A DNA stretch of 6,836 nucleotides from Pseudomonadota bacterium (GCA_023394015.1 JAEXBL010000387.1:1-6836), one strand, 5' to 3'. Shown: positions 1 to 6,492, counted from the first letter of the stretch. Translations and numbers: made by a program. The notes: generated by a model not told the origin, from the letters alone.

Positions 1-90
1 CTGCAGGGCGGGCCGCCGCCCGCCGCGGCCGAGGGCGCCGCGGCCGCCGCCACGCGCGAGCGCGCGCTGGCGGCCGGGGCAAAGGCTTGA
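1..90 (+). CDS. Possible C-terminal tail of a convergent plus-strand gene (5' end outside window)
   Basis: Frame 1 of the plus strand is open from the window edge and ends in TGA at 88-90, giving 29 residues. The tail is rich in alanine and proline (it begins LQGGPPPAAAEGAAAAAT and ends AAGAKA), with mostly G or C in third codon positions, like the real genes nearby. It would converge on the hydrolase gene, whose stop lies 49 bases further on. No domain can be recognised in so short and low-complexity a piece. Another plus-strand frame is also open here, which is common in GC-rich DNA, so the reading frame is not certain. It may be the disordered end of a protein, or not coding at all. Confidence 0.4.
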   Translation: MQGGPPPAAAEGAAAAATRERALAAGAKA

Positions 91-139
91 ATCAGGTCGC
101 TCTGTCTATCTGAGGTGAGGCGGCCGACCCCATCCAGCG

Positions 140-1039
140 TCAGGCTACCACCACGTCGGCCGGCTGGCGCGCCCGCTCGATGAAGTCGCTGACCAGCACC
201 AGTTGCTCGGGCACGTTCAGCGCGGGCGCGTGGCCGCAGCCGGGCACTTCCACCCACTGCAACTGCCCGCGCGCGCCGGGGCCGCGCGTGCGCATCTGCT
301 CGGCGGTGTCCTGCAGCACCAGGTCGGAATCGACGCCGCGCAGCAGCAGCACGGGGATCTCCAGCGCGTCGTAGTGGTGCCAGATCAGGTAGTCGTCGGG
401 GTGGTGGATGAACTGGCCGACGATGGCCGGGTCGTAGTGCGGCGTCACGCGGCCATCGGGCAGGCGGCGCGTGCTGGTCTCGGCCAGGCGGCGCCATTGC
501 GCGTCGGTGAGCAGGCCGTAGGGCTGGTAGGCGGTGCGCAAGAAGGCCTCCAGCTCGGTCACGCGATCGAACGCCGGCGGCTGGCCGGCGTAGGCCTTGA
601 TGCGCTCGATGGCGGGCTGCGCCAGTTGCGGCGCGTTGTCGTTCAGCACCAGGCTGCGGATGCGGGCCTTCAGTTCCGGCTCGAAGTAGCCCGAGGCCGC
701 CACCGTGCCAATGGCGCCGCCCATCGAGGTGCCGACCCAGTGGCAGTGCTCGATGCCGAGCTGCCCCACGAAGTCGCGCGCCAGCCGGGCGTAGAAGGCC
801 AGGCAGTATTCGTCCTGGGGGTTGTCGGCCCATTGGCTCAGGCCGCGGCCGACGGTGTCGGGGCACAGCACGCGCCAGCCGCGCGCCGACAGGTGCGCGC
901 CCAGCTCGTCCATGTCGCGCCCGGTGCGGGCCAGCCCGTGCCAGGCGATCACGGTGCCCTGCGCCGGGCTGGCGGGCTGCCAGTCGGTGTAGTGGACCTC
1001 GCGGCCGGCGCAGGTGAGGTAGTTGGAAGTGGGTGTCAT
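140..1039 (-). CDS. Alpha/beta-hydrolase fold protein, last gene of the transporter operon
   Basis: This 299-residue protein has the layout of the alpha/beta-hydrolase fold. An HG oxyanion-hole motif lies at residues 34-35 (AWHGLART). The nucleophile elbow GTSMGG has Ser105 as the likely nucleophile. A candidate acid is Asp237 or Asp239 (RGVDSD), and the catalytic His is His270 (GCGHAP). Length and spacing match cytoplasmic esterase, lactonase and C-C hydrolase relatives (MhpC/BphD- or PcaD-like groups). There is no signal peptide, so it should act in the cytoplasm. It starts 118 bases downstream of livM with no visible promoter between, so it is probably co-transcribed with the importer. By inference it could process the imported compound (ester, lactone, amide or ring-cleavage product). 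The start ATG has only a poor Shine-Dalgarno match, and the substrate is unknown. Confidence 0.88.
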   Translation of the reverse strand: MTPTSNYLTCAGREVHYTDWQPASPAQGTVIAWHGLARTGRDMDELGAHLSARGWRVLCPDTVGRGLSQWADNPQDEYCLAFYARLARDFVGQLGIEHCHWVGTSMGGAIGTVAASGYFEPELKARIRSLVLNDNAPQLAQPAIERIKAYAGQPPAFDRVTELEAFLRTAYQPYGLLTDAQWRRLAETSTRRLPDGRVTPHYDPAIVGQFIHHPDDYLIWHHYDALEIPVLLLRGVDSDLVLQDTAEQMRTRGPGARGQLQWVEVPGCGHAPALNVPEQLVLVSDFIERARQPADVVVA

Positions 1040-1051
1040 AGGAATGATTCA

Positions 1052-1157
1052 GAAGGCCGCGGAGCAGGCCATGCCAGAACGCCGTGGCCGGGGTTTCCCC
1101 GGCCACCAGCGTTGTCCCTCTTAGGGGGAAGACGCCGAAGGCGGCTCAGGGGGGATG
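1052..1157 (-). repeat. Intergenic repeat type A, copy 1 (livM-hydrolase gap)
   Basis: This fills nearly all of the gap between livM and the hydrolase gene. Bases 1052-1077 match 2332-2357 in the livH-livM gap at 25 of 26 positions in the same orientation. Both copies continue with AACGCC, a GC hairpin, a run of C/G-rich bases and a GGGGGG tract abutting the stop codon of the gene upstream in the operon. The central hairpin of this copy has perfect 10-bp arms at 1084-1093 and 1097-1106 around a TTT loop, flanked by a second 5-bp stem (1078-1082 with 1109-1113). No T-run follows on either strand, so it is not a classic intrinsic terminator. I recall similar repeats from Comamonadaceae genomes; that is memory, not a search. 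Confidence 0.7.
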
Positions 1158-2312
1158 TCATTTCCGTGCGCGCAAGCGGCCCACCACGCCGGTCGGGAAG
1201 TAATACACCGACAGCACGAACAGCACGCCCAGCCACAGCAGCCAGCGGTCGGGCGAGAGCAGGGCCGACAGCAGCGGGATGCCGGCGGTGGCCTCGCTGC
1301 CGATGCGCAGCAAGTCCTGCAGGTAGCTCTGCGCCACCAGGAACAGCACCGAGCCGATCACCGCGCCGTAGAGGGTGCCCATGCCGCCGATGACGACGAT
1401 GAGCAGCACGTCCATCATGATCTCGAAGCTGAGCGAGGTGTCCGGCCCGTTGTAGCGCAGCCAGATGGCCAGCATGGCGCCCGCCGCGCAGGCGAACAGC
1501 GCCGACAGCACCGACGACAGCGTGCGGTACACCACCACGCGGTAGCCGATGGCCTCGGCGCGGAACTCGTTCTCGCGGATCGCCTGCAACACGCGGCCGA
1601 AGGGCGAGTTGACGATGCGCAGCAGCAGCAGCACCAGCGCCACCGCCACCAAAAACAGCAGGTAGTAGGTGATGATCTTGCCGTCGATCAGCACGCCGAA
1701 CAGCTCGGTCTCGAACGGCTCGAAGCTGGGGCTGAGCACCTCCGGCAGGCGGAAGGTGAGGCCGTCCTCGCCGCCGGTCCAGTCCGACAGCTGCGAGGCC
1801 AGCGTCTGGAACGCCGCCGCCACCGCCAGCGTGATCATGGCGAAGAAGATGGCCCGCACCCGCAGCGAGAACAGGCCGATCGCCAGCGACAGCAGCAGCG
1901 TCAGCACCAGCGCGCCGCCCAGGCCCACGGCCAGTGCGCTCCAGCTGGCGCCCATGCGCGAGCTGGCGATGGCGATGCCGTAGGCGCCGATGCCGAAGAA
2001 CATGGTGTGCGCGAAGCTGACGATGCCGGTGTAGCCCAGCAGCAGGTCGAACCCGGCCACCAGCACCACGAAGATCAGCACCTTGGCCGCCACGTTGAGC
2101 GCCTTCACGCCCGGAAACAGGAACGGCGCAAAGGCCAGGCCGATGAAGATGGCCACGAGGATCACGGCCAGCAGCTTGTTGCGCGGCAGGTCGTGGGAGA
2201 GCAGGCGACTGAGCATGGGCAATCTGGAGGAATAAGAAGTGGCGGTCGAGCCAGCGGGGTCGGTGTGGCTGACGCCGCTCAAGGTGGCGTTGGCTGTTGT
2301 ATTCATGGTCAT
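1158..2312 (-). CDS. livM: LivM, inner-membrane permease of a branched-chain-type amino acid ABC importer
   Basis: This 384-residue polytopic membrane protein is one half of the translocation channel, partnering LivH. The first hydrophobic segment begins near residue 48. The LivM hallmark GYTGIVSFAHTMFFGIGAY sits at 93-111. The cytoplasmic ATPase-contact (EAA-type) loop lies at about 235-263 (SPFGRVLQAIRENEFRAEAI). A GGMGTLYGAVIG segment follows near 309-320, and the protein ends with a short basic tail (RLRARK). About 45 polar, Ser/Thr-rich residues come before the first membrane segment. The start may therefore be a little later, for instance the second ATG at 2306 (residue 3) or the Met at 2216 (residue 33), but none has a strong Shine-Dalgarno site. 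It lies 135 bases downstream of livH and 118 bases upstream of the hydrolase gene. The family call is secure; the substrate is not shown. Confidence 0.95.
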   Translation of the reverse strand: MTMNTTANATLSGVSHTDPAGSTATSYSSRLPMLSRLLSHDLPRNKLLAVILVAIFIGLAFAPFLFPGVKALNVAAKVLIFVVLVAGFDLLLGYTGIVSFAHTMFFGIGAYGIAIASSRMGASWSALAVGLGGALVLTLLLSLAIGLFSLRVRAIFFAMITLAVAAAFQTLASQLSDWTGGEDGLTFRLPEVLSPSFEPFETELFGVLIDGKIITYYLLFLVAVALVLLLLRIVNSPFGRVLQAIRENEFRAEAIGYRVVVYRTLSSVLSALFACAAGAMLAIWLRYNGPDTSLSFEIMMDVLLIVVIGGMGTLYGAVIGSVLFLVAQSYLQDLLRIGSEATAGIPLLSALLSPDRWLLWLGVLFVLSVYYFPTGVVGRLRARK

Positions 2313-2331
2313 GCCCGTGCTTGAAAAGTCC

Positions 2332-2447
2332 GAAGGCCGCGGAGCACGCCATGCCAGCGAACGCCACGCCCGGACCTGCGCCGGGCGTTGGCCTTGTCCC
2401 CCTCCCGCAGGAGAGGGGGGAAGGTGCGAAGCGACGCAGGGGGGTGT
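2332..2447 (-). repeat. Intergenic repeat type A, copy 2 (livH-livM gap)
   Basis: This is the second copy of the element at 1052-1157, with a nearly identical 26-base head (2332-2357). It contains two hairpins. One has 8-bp arms at 2366-2373 and 2381-2388 around a 7-base loop. The other is a C-run/G-run stem (2398-2404 with 2413-2419). The middle differs in sequence from copy 1 but keeps the same order: head, GC hairpin, then a C-rich/G-rich stretch abutting the stop codon (here of livH). Such elements usually sit downstream of stop codons, where they can affect mRNA stability or act as sites for other events; nothing here shows which. There is no clear T-run for termination. Confidence 0.7.
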
Positions 2448-3428
2448 TCATCTGTTCGCCACCGGGTACACGCCCTGCGGGCGCCACAGCAGGATGGCGA
2501 CCATCAGCGCGATGTTGGAAAACAGCGCCACCTTGGGTACCAGAAAGCCGGTGTAGTTGGCCATCAACCCCACCAGCAGGGCGCCGATTAGCGCGCCCAG
2601 CGTGCTGCCCAGGCCGCCGATGATGATGACGATGAAGATCAGGATGTTGACCTGCGCGCCCATCTGCGGGATCACGCTCTGCTGGTACAGCCCCCACATC
2701 ACGCCGCCCAGTCCGGCCAGCGCGCTGCCGACCACGAACACACCAATAAAAAGGCGCCGAATGCGATAGCCGAGCGATTCGACCATTTCCCTGTCCTGCA
2801 CTCCAGCGCGAATCAGCAGGCCGACCTTGGTGCGCGACAAGGTCCAGGCCAAGGCCGCGAACACGAGGGCGCCGACGACGACGGCCACCACGCGGTATTT
2901 CTCGACGGCGGCATCGCCGATCAGCCACGAGCCGCGCATGCCCTCGGGCAGCGGCAGCGGAATCTGCTGCGGACCCCAGATGACCTTGATCAGCTCTTCG
3001 CCGATGATCATGCCGCCCATGGTGATGAGGATCTGCTTCAGGTGCTGGCCGTACACCGGGCGCACGATGAAGCGCTCGAACGCCAGGCCGATGGCGCCGG
3101 CCACCAGCATGGCGACCACCATGGCCGGCACCACCGCCATCAGGTTGCGCCAGATGGCGGCCGAGCCCGTCCAGTCGGCCATGCCGCCCAGCACGCTGGT
3201 GGCCACGAAGGCGCCCAGCGCGATGAACACGCCGTGGCCGAAGTTCAGCACGTCCATCAGGCCGAACACCAGCGTCAGGCCCGAGGCGATGATGAAGATG
3301 ATCATGCCCATGGCCAGGCCCGCCACGGTGAGCGTGAGCCAGGTGGAGCCGGAGCCGATCAGCGGCAGCGCCGCCAATGCCAGCAGAGGTACCAGCAGCA
3401 GGGGTTTGTAGTCGAGGTCGAGTTTCAT
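2448..3428 (-). CDS. livH: LivH, inner-membrane permease of a branched-chain-type amino acid ABC importer
   Basis: This 326-residue membrane protein is the second channel subunit. It starts MKLDLDYKPLLL and enters a membrane segment by about residue 9. The strongly conserved LivH block GLTLVFGLMDVLNFGHG is at 50-66. The ATPase-contact loop is at about 200-227 (TKVGLLIRAGVQDREMVESL). Late in the protein come IIIGGLGSTLGALIGALLVG (268-287) and the usual C-terminal LLWRPQGVYP (313-322). Length is normal for the family. Upstream lies a type B repeat, which leaves only a weak ribosome-binding sequence before the ATG; translation may depend on coupling or mRNA structure. It is predicted to pair with LivM and to be driven by LivG and LivF. 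The family call is firm; the transported solute is inferred only broadly. Confidence 0.96.
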   Translation of the reverse strand: MKLDLDYKPLLLVPLLALAALPLIGSGSTWLTLTVAGLAMGMIIFIIASGLTLVFGLMDVLNFGHGVFIALGAFVATSVLGGMADWTGSAAIWRNLMAVVPAMVVAMLVAGAIGLAFERFIVRPVYGQHLKQILITMGGMIIGEELIKVIWGPQQIPLPLPEGMRGSWLIGDAAVEKYRVVAVVVGALVFAALAWTLSRTKVGLLIRAGVQDREMVESLGYRIRRLFIGVFVVGSALAGLGGVMWGLYQQSVIPQMGAQVNILIFIVIIIGGLGSTLGALIGALLVGLMANYTGFLVPKVALFSNIALMVAILLWRPQGVYPVANR

Positions 3429-3441
3429 GGTTTCAACTGCA

Positions 3442-3550
3442 ATGACGAAATGACTTCGCTGCGCTTCAGTGACGAAATGACCTGGCCTTTGTCATGGCGC
3501 GCAGCGCCGTCATCGAAGCGAAGCGAGGTCATGCGCCGCAGGCGCGTCAT
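3442..3550. repeat. Intergenic repeat type B, copy 1: ATGAC/GTCAT pentamers framing GCA-loop palindromes
   Basis: The livF-livH gap is built almost wholly from spaced pentamers. On the plus strand, ATGAC occurs at 3442, 3450 and 3477 with a GTGAC variant at 3469. The reverse form GTCAT occurs at 3491, 3509, 3528 and 3546. Between the GTCAT copies lie 13- to 14-base blocks. Two of them are perfect 5+3+5 palindromes: 3496-3508 (GGCGC, GCA, GCGCC) and 3533-3545 (GCGCC, GCA, GGCGC). The block at 3514-3527 is roughly the reverse complement of the block at 3455-3468, so the whole element can fold on itself. It begins 8 bases after the livF stop and ends 13 bases before the livH start. A related element lies at 5117-5239. 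Confidence 0.72.
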
Positions 3551-3558
3551 CCGGGCGT

Positions 3559-4284
3559 TCACAGCGACAAGCCCAGCAGCCGCTGCTGCAGGCCCTCGTC
3601 GGCGGCCAGCGCGGCCATGGTGCCGGCGTGCACCACGCGGCCGTCGTCCATCACCGCCACGGTGTCGCCCAGGCGCTTGGCGAAGTGGATGTTCTGCTCC
3701 ACCAGCAGGATCGTCACGCCCTGCGCCTTGAGCTGGCGGAAGGCGTCGATCATGTTGTTGATGATGGCCGGCGCCAGGCCCTTGCTGGGCTCGTCCACGA
3801 TCAGCAGCTCGCGCGGCTCGACGATGGCGCGGCTGACGGCCAGCATCTGCTTCTGCCCGCCCGAGAGCTTGCCAGCCGGGTGGTTCCAGAACTTCTCCAC
3901 CGCCGGAAACAGCTTGAAGATCCACTGCAGGCGCGCCTCGTCGATCTGCGCCGCGCTGCGGGCGGCGCGCGCGGCCAGCACCATGTTTTCCTTCCCCGTC
4001 AGGTCGGCGAACACGCCCATGTTCTCGGGCACGTAGGCGATCCCCATGTGCGCGATCTGCGGCGTGTGCCGCCTGGTGATGTCCTGGCCGTTGAAGCTGA
4101 TGCGGCCCTGGCTGGCCTGCCACAGGCCCATGATGGTGCGCAGCGTGGTGGTCTTGCCCGCGCCGTTGCGGCCCAGCAGCATGGTGAGCTGCCCGCGCGG
4201 CACTTGCAGGTCGACGCCGTGCAGGATGTGGTAGGCGCCGATGTGGGTGTGCACGCCTTGCAGTTCGAGGAGGTTGTTGCTCAT
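3559..4284 (-). CDS. livF: LivF, ATP-binding subunit of a branched-chain-type amino acid ABC importer
   Basis: This 241-residue ABC ATPase lacks membrane segments and should dock on the cytoplasmic side of LivHM. Walker A is GRNGAGKT at 38-45. The Q-loop region reads YVPENMGVF (84-92), with glutamate where most ABC proteins have glutamine, as in other LivF proteins. The signature LSGGQ is at 140-144 and Walker B LLIVDEP at 160-166, with catalytic Glu165. The switch region reads LLVEQN (193-198), with Gln in place of the usual His, also typical of LivF. These traits separate it from LivG. The start at 4284 is supported by AAGAGG at 4291-4296, six bases upstream. It follows livG by 58 bases, a gap that carries a perfect hairpin. 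Confidence 0.96.
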   Translation of the reverse strand: MSNNLLELQGVHTHIGAYHILHGVDLQVPRGQLTMLLGRNGAGKTTTLRTIMGLWQASQGRISFNGQDITRRHTPQIAHMGIAYVPENMGVFADLTGKENMVLAARAARSAAQIDEARLQWIFKLFPAVEKFWNHPAGKLSGGQKQMLAVSRAIVEPRELLIVDEPSKGLAPAIINNMIDAFRQLKAQGVTILLVEQNIHFAKRLGDTVAVMDDGRVVHAGTMAALAADEGLQQRLLGLSL

Positions 4285-4303
4285 GGCTGGCCTCTTGAAA
4301 TGC

Positions 4304-4326
4304 CGGACGCGAACCCTTCGCGTCCG
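4304..4326 (-). other. Perfect 10-bp hairpin in the livG-livF gap
   Basis: CGGACGCGAA (4304-4313) and TTCGCGTCCG (4317-4326) are exact reverse complements around a three-base loop. In the transcript it lies after the livG stop and ends seven bases before the livF Shine-Dalgarno sequence. No T-run follows, so it is not a standard terminator. Likely roles, by inference, are mRNA stabilisation or tuning of livF translation. Confidence 0.65.
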
Positions 4327-4342
4327 CTTGTTTGGTGGTGGT

Positions 4343-5104
4343 TCACACCGTCACCTCGTCTTCTTTCATCACGCCCAGGTAGGCTTCCTGGACGACGGGC
4401 GAGGCGATGACTTCGGCCGGCTCGCCGTCGGCCACCAGCGTGCCGTTGGTCAGCACGATGATGCGGTCGGCCAGCTCGCGCACCACGTCCATCTTGTGCT
4501 CCACCAGCAGGATGATCTTGCGCTTGTCCTTCTTCAGCTCGCGGATCAGGTTCAGGATCACCGGCGCCTCGTCGTGGCTCATGCCGGCGGTGGGCTCGTC
4601 GAACATGTAGACCTGCGGCTCCAGCGCCATCAGCAGGGCCACCTCCAGCTTGCGCTGGTCGCCGTGCGGCAGGCTGGCCACCGGCATGTGCTGCTTGTCG
4701 GCCATGGCCACGGCCTCCAGGATCTCGTGTGCGCGCTGCGTCAGGAGCTGGTGGTCGCTCCAGATGCTCAGCAGGTTCAGCCCGCCGTGGCGCGTGGCCT
4801 GCACGGCCAGGCGCACGTTCTCCAGCACGCTCAATGAGGGGAACAGGTTGGTGAGCTGAAACGCCCGCCCCAGCCCAGCCTTGGTGCGCGCCGAGGGCGA
4901 CAGGCCCGAGAGGTCCTGCCCGCCCAGGTGCACCGTGCCGCTGCTGGCCTTGAGCTGGCCCGAGATCAGGTTGAAGTAGGTCGTCTTGCCCGCGCCATTG
5001 GGCCCGACGATGGCCGTCAGCGTGCCCGGCTCGAACGTGCAGCTGACCGCGTTCACGGCCACGTGGCCGCCGAAGCGGATGGTGAGGTCTTGGGTTTTCA
5101 GCAT
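4343..5104 (-). CDS. livG: LivG, ATP-binding subunit of a branched-chain-type amino acid ABC importer
   Basis: This ABC ATPase has 253 residues from the chosen ATG at 5104 (MLKTQDLTIRFGG), the normal LivG beginning. Walker A is GPNGAGKT at 34-41. The Q-loop is AFQLTNLF with Gln83. The signature region is LPHGDQRKLE (145-154), a departure from LSGGQ that fits LivG-type proteins. Walker B is VYMFDEP (165-171) with Glu170, and the switch is His203 (LLVEHK). The long helical insert after the Q-loop (about 95-140) is usual for LivG. The frame is open another 40 codons upstream to 5224, but that stretch is translated repeat DNA and is not kept. The Shine-Dalgarno site before 5104 is weak. The partner is LivF. 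Confidence 0.95.
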   Translation of the reverse strand: MLKTQDLTIRFGGHVAVNAVSCTFEPGTLTAIVGPNGAGKTTYFNLISGQLKASSGTVHLGGQDLSGLSPSARTKAGLGRAFQLTNLFPSLSVLENVRLAVQATRHGGLNLLSIWSDHQLLTQRAHEILEAVAMADKQHMPVASLPHGDQRKLEVALLMALEPQVYMFDEPTAGMSHDEAPVILNLIRELKKDKRKIILLVEHKMDVVRELADRIIVLTNGTLVADGEPAEVIASPVVQEAYLGVMKEDEVTV

Positions 5105-5116
5105 GGGGAGGGCTTG

Positions 5117-5239
5117 ATGACAAATGACGAATGAGGGCGGCTGCGCCGACCCATGACAGAAGAGGACCCGCGCAACGCGAGTGCGCGGCGCGATGTCATG
5201 CCCGCCGCGCAGCGGCGGCGTCATTTGTCATTCGTCATT
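5117..5239. repeat. Intergenic repeat type B, copy 2 (binding protein-livG gap)
   Basis: This shares its building rule with 3442-3550. ATGAC occurs at 5117, 5124 and 5153, and GTCAT at 5195, 5220, 5227 and 5234. The outer ends form an inverted repeat: the 13 bases at 5117-5129 are the exact reverse complement of 5219-5231. Inside, a 7-bp palindrome with a GCA loop (5202-5208 with 5212-5218) sits between two GTCAT copies. The element starts nine bases after the binding-protein stop and ends just before livG, so the transcript can form one large stem here. Terminal pairing like this might mark a mobilisable unit, or may simply be a structured RNA spacer; neither is shown. Confidence 0.7.
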
Positions 5240-5247
5240 CGAAGGGT

Positions 5248-6432
5248 TCAGCGCTTGTTGCGGATCGGCACCTGCATTTCTTCAGGCTTGATCTCGCGCA
5301 CCAGTTCGGGCACGCCCCAGGCGAAGGCCGGGTCGTTCTTGATCCGGAAGTGGTACATGCTCTGCATGGCCTGGTGGTCTTCGTTGCGGAAGGGCATCTT
5401 GCCCTTGGGGGGGGCGAAGCTCATGCCTTCCATGGCGTTGATGAGCGTGTTGGTCTTGGTGTCGCCGCCGGTCTTCTTCAGCGCGGTGACGATGGCCATG
5501 GCGGCCGAGAAGCCGCCGGCGGTGAAGAAGTCGGGCGGCGACTTGAACTGCTTGTAGTGCTCGGCCACCATGGCCTCGTTGACCGGGTTCTGGGGGATGC
5601 CGAAGTAGTAGTAGGTGGCGCCTTCCATGCCCGGCAGGTTCTTGTAGGCGGCCATGGCCGGCAGGATGTTGCCGCCGGTGGCGATCTCGATGCCGTGGCG
5701 CTTGAGGTCCAGGTCGGCAATCTTGAACGGGTTGCCGGCGCCGGCCCAGATGATGAACACCACCTTGCGGCCCGGCTCGCCCTTGAGCTTGTCGATGATG
5801 CGTTGCGCACCGGCGGTGAAGTCGGTGGTGCTCTGCGGCAGGTACTCCTCGTGCACGATCTTGGCCTGCTTGAGGGCGTCCTTGAAGGCCTTCACGCCGT
5901 CGCGGCCGAAGGCGTAGTCCTGCGCCAGCGTGACGATGCTGGTGCCGGCCTTGTCCACCGCCACGGCGTTGCCGATGGCGTCTTGGCTTGAGTTGCGGCC
6001 GGTGCGGAAGATGTACTTGTTCCACTTGTCGCCGGTGATGGAGGCGGCCACGGCCGGCTCGACCAGCAGGATCTTCTTGTACTCCTCGGCCACCGGCAGC
6101 ATGGCCAGCGCCACGCCCGACGAGGTGGGGCCGACGGCCAGGTCGGCCTTGTCGTCCGAATAGGCGGCGGCCAGCAGGCTCTTGCCCAGGTCGGGCTTGC
6201 CCTGGTCGTCCTTCTCGATCACGGTGATCTTGCGACCGTTCACCGTCATGGTGCCGCCGGTGGCGTAGTTCAGGCCCATCATCAGGCCGGCCTGGGTCTG
6301 CTTGCCATAGGCCTCCAGCGGGCCGGTCTTGCTGTAGACGTGGGAGATCTTGATGTCGCCCGACTGGGCCAGGGCGGGTGCGCCCACGGCGGCGGTCTGG
6401 GCAGCGATGGCGATGAGGGTGCGGCGTTGCAT
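5248..6432 (-). CDS. Periplasmic substrate-binding protein of the Liv-type ABC importer (Peripla_BP_6-like)
   Basis: The 394-residue protein should be exported and should bind the solute before handing it to LivHM. The N terminus is a signal peptide: basic MQRR, a hydrophobic and alanine-rich core, and a probable signal peptidase I site after ALA at residue 22 (PALA, then QSGD). There is no lipobox cysteine. The mature part opens IKISHVYSKTGPLEAYG (27-43), the type I binding-protein start. It then shows VGPTSSGVALAMLPVAEEY (100-118), where family members place Ser/Thr ligand contacts, and QDYAFGRDGVKAFKDAL (171-187). The start at 6432 is chosen because AGGAGA lies five bases upstream (6438-6443) and the signal peptide begins there. 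An in-frame ATG at 6492 overlaps the promoter region. As first gene of the operon it fits a catabolic importer; an aromatic, amide or amino acid ligand cannot be told apart here. Confidence 0.93.
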   Translation of the reverse strand: MQRRTLIAIAAQTAAVGAPALAQSGDIKISHVYSKTGPLEAYGKQTQAGLMMGLNYATGGTMTVNGRKITVIEKDDQGKPDLGKSLLAAAYSDDKADLAVGPTSSGVALAMLPVAEEYKKILLVEPAVAASITGDKWNKYIFRTGRNSSQDAIGNAVAVDKAGTSIVTLAQDYAFGRDGVKAFKDALKQAKIVHEEYLPQSTTDFTAGAQRIIDKLKGEPGRKVVFIIWAGAGNPFKIADLDLKRHGIEIATGGNILPAMAAYKNLPGMEGATYYYFGIPQNPVNEAMVAEHYKQFKSPPDFFTAGGFSAAMAIVTALKKTGGDTKTNTLINAMEGMSFAPPKGKMPFRNEDHQAMQSMYHFRIKNDPAFAWGVPELVREIKPEEMQVPIRNKR

Positions 6433-6475
6433 GGGTGTCTCCTGTCGATGCAATGGGTTCTGACGACTGAATTCA

Positions 6476-6492
6476 TGTAGCTTGCGTGCCAA
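6476..6492 (-). promoter_or_regulatory. Sigma-54-like -24/-12 promoter for the transporter operon (imperfect -12)
   Basis: Read on the minus strand, TTGGCACG (6492-6485) is a perfect -24 element. After four bases comes CTACA (6480-6476) at the correct -12 spacing. Consensus there is TTGCA, so the second T, the C and the final A are kept but the important G is changed to A. Transcription would start near 6465, leaving about 33 bases of leader with the Shine-Dalgarno site. The neighbouring Fis-type regulator and the upstream dyad support it; the altered -12 argues for caution. Confidence 0.45.

Noticed and set aside
91..139. Bidirectional terminator between the left-edge tail and the hydrolase gene
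   Set aside because: No hairpin of useful length and no T-run in these 49 bases.
1078..1113. Strong hairpin after livM as an operon terminator that would separate the hydrolase
   Set aside because: No T-run follows on either strand and it belongs to a repeat also found in the livH-livM gap, where termination would cut off livM.
203..1393. 396-codon plus-strand frame opposite the hydrolase gene and the end of livM
   Set aside because: It crosses two genes and a repeat and has the composition of an antisense shadow. No recognisable motif or ribosome-binding site supports it.
1036..2928. 630-codon open frame on the minus strand across livM and part of livH
   Set aside because: It is an alternative frame of livM/livH DNA plus the type A repeat, rich in Arg, Gly and Ala with no domain. 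LivM and LivH explain the same bases fully. Long false frames are expected at this GC content.
3442..3550. CRISPR-like array (regular short repeats)
   Set aside because: The repeat unit is only five bases and occurs in both orientations, and the blocks between are palindromic rather than unique spacers. No cas gene is present.
5105..5224. 40-residue N-terminal extension of LivG from an ATG at 5224
   Set aside because: The extension translates repeat B. The standard LivG start MLKTQDLTIRFGG is at 5104.
6433..6492. Longer start of the binding protein at 6492
   Set aside because: The ATG at 6432 has a strong Shine-Dalgarno site and begins a clean signal peptide. The 20-residue extension would hide the signal and overlap the promoter.
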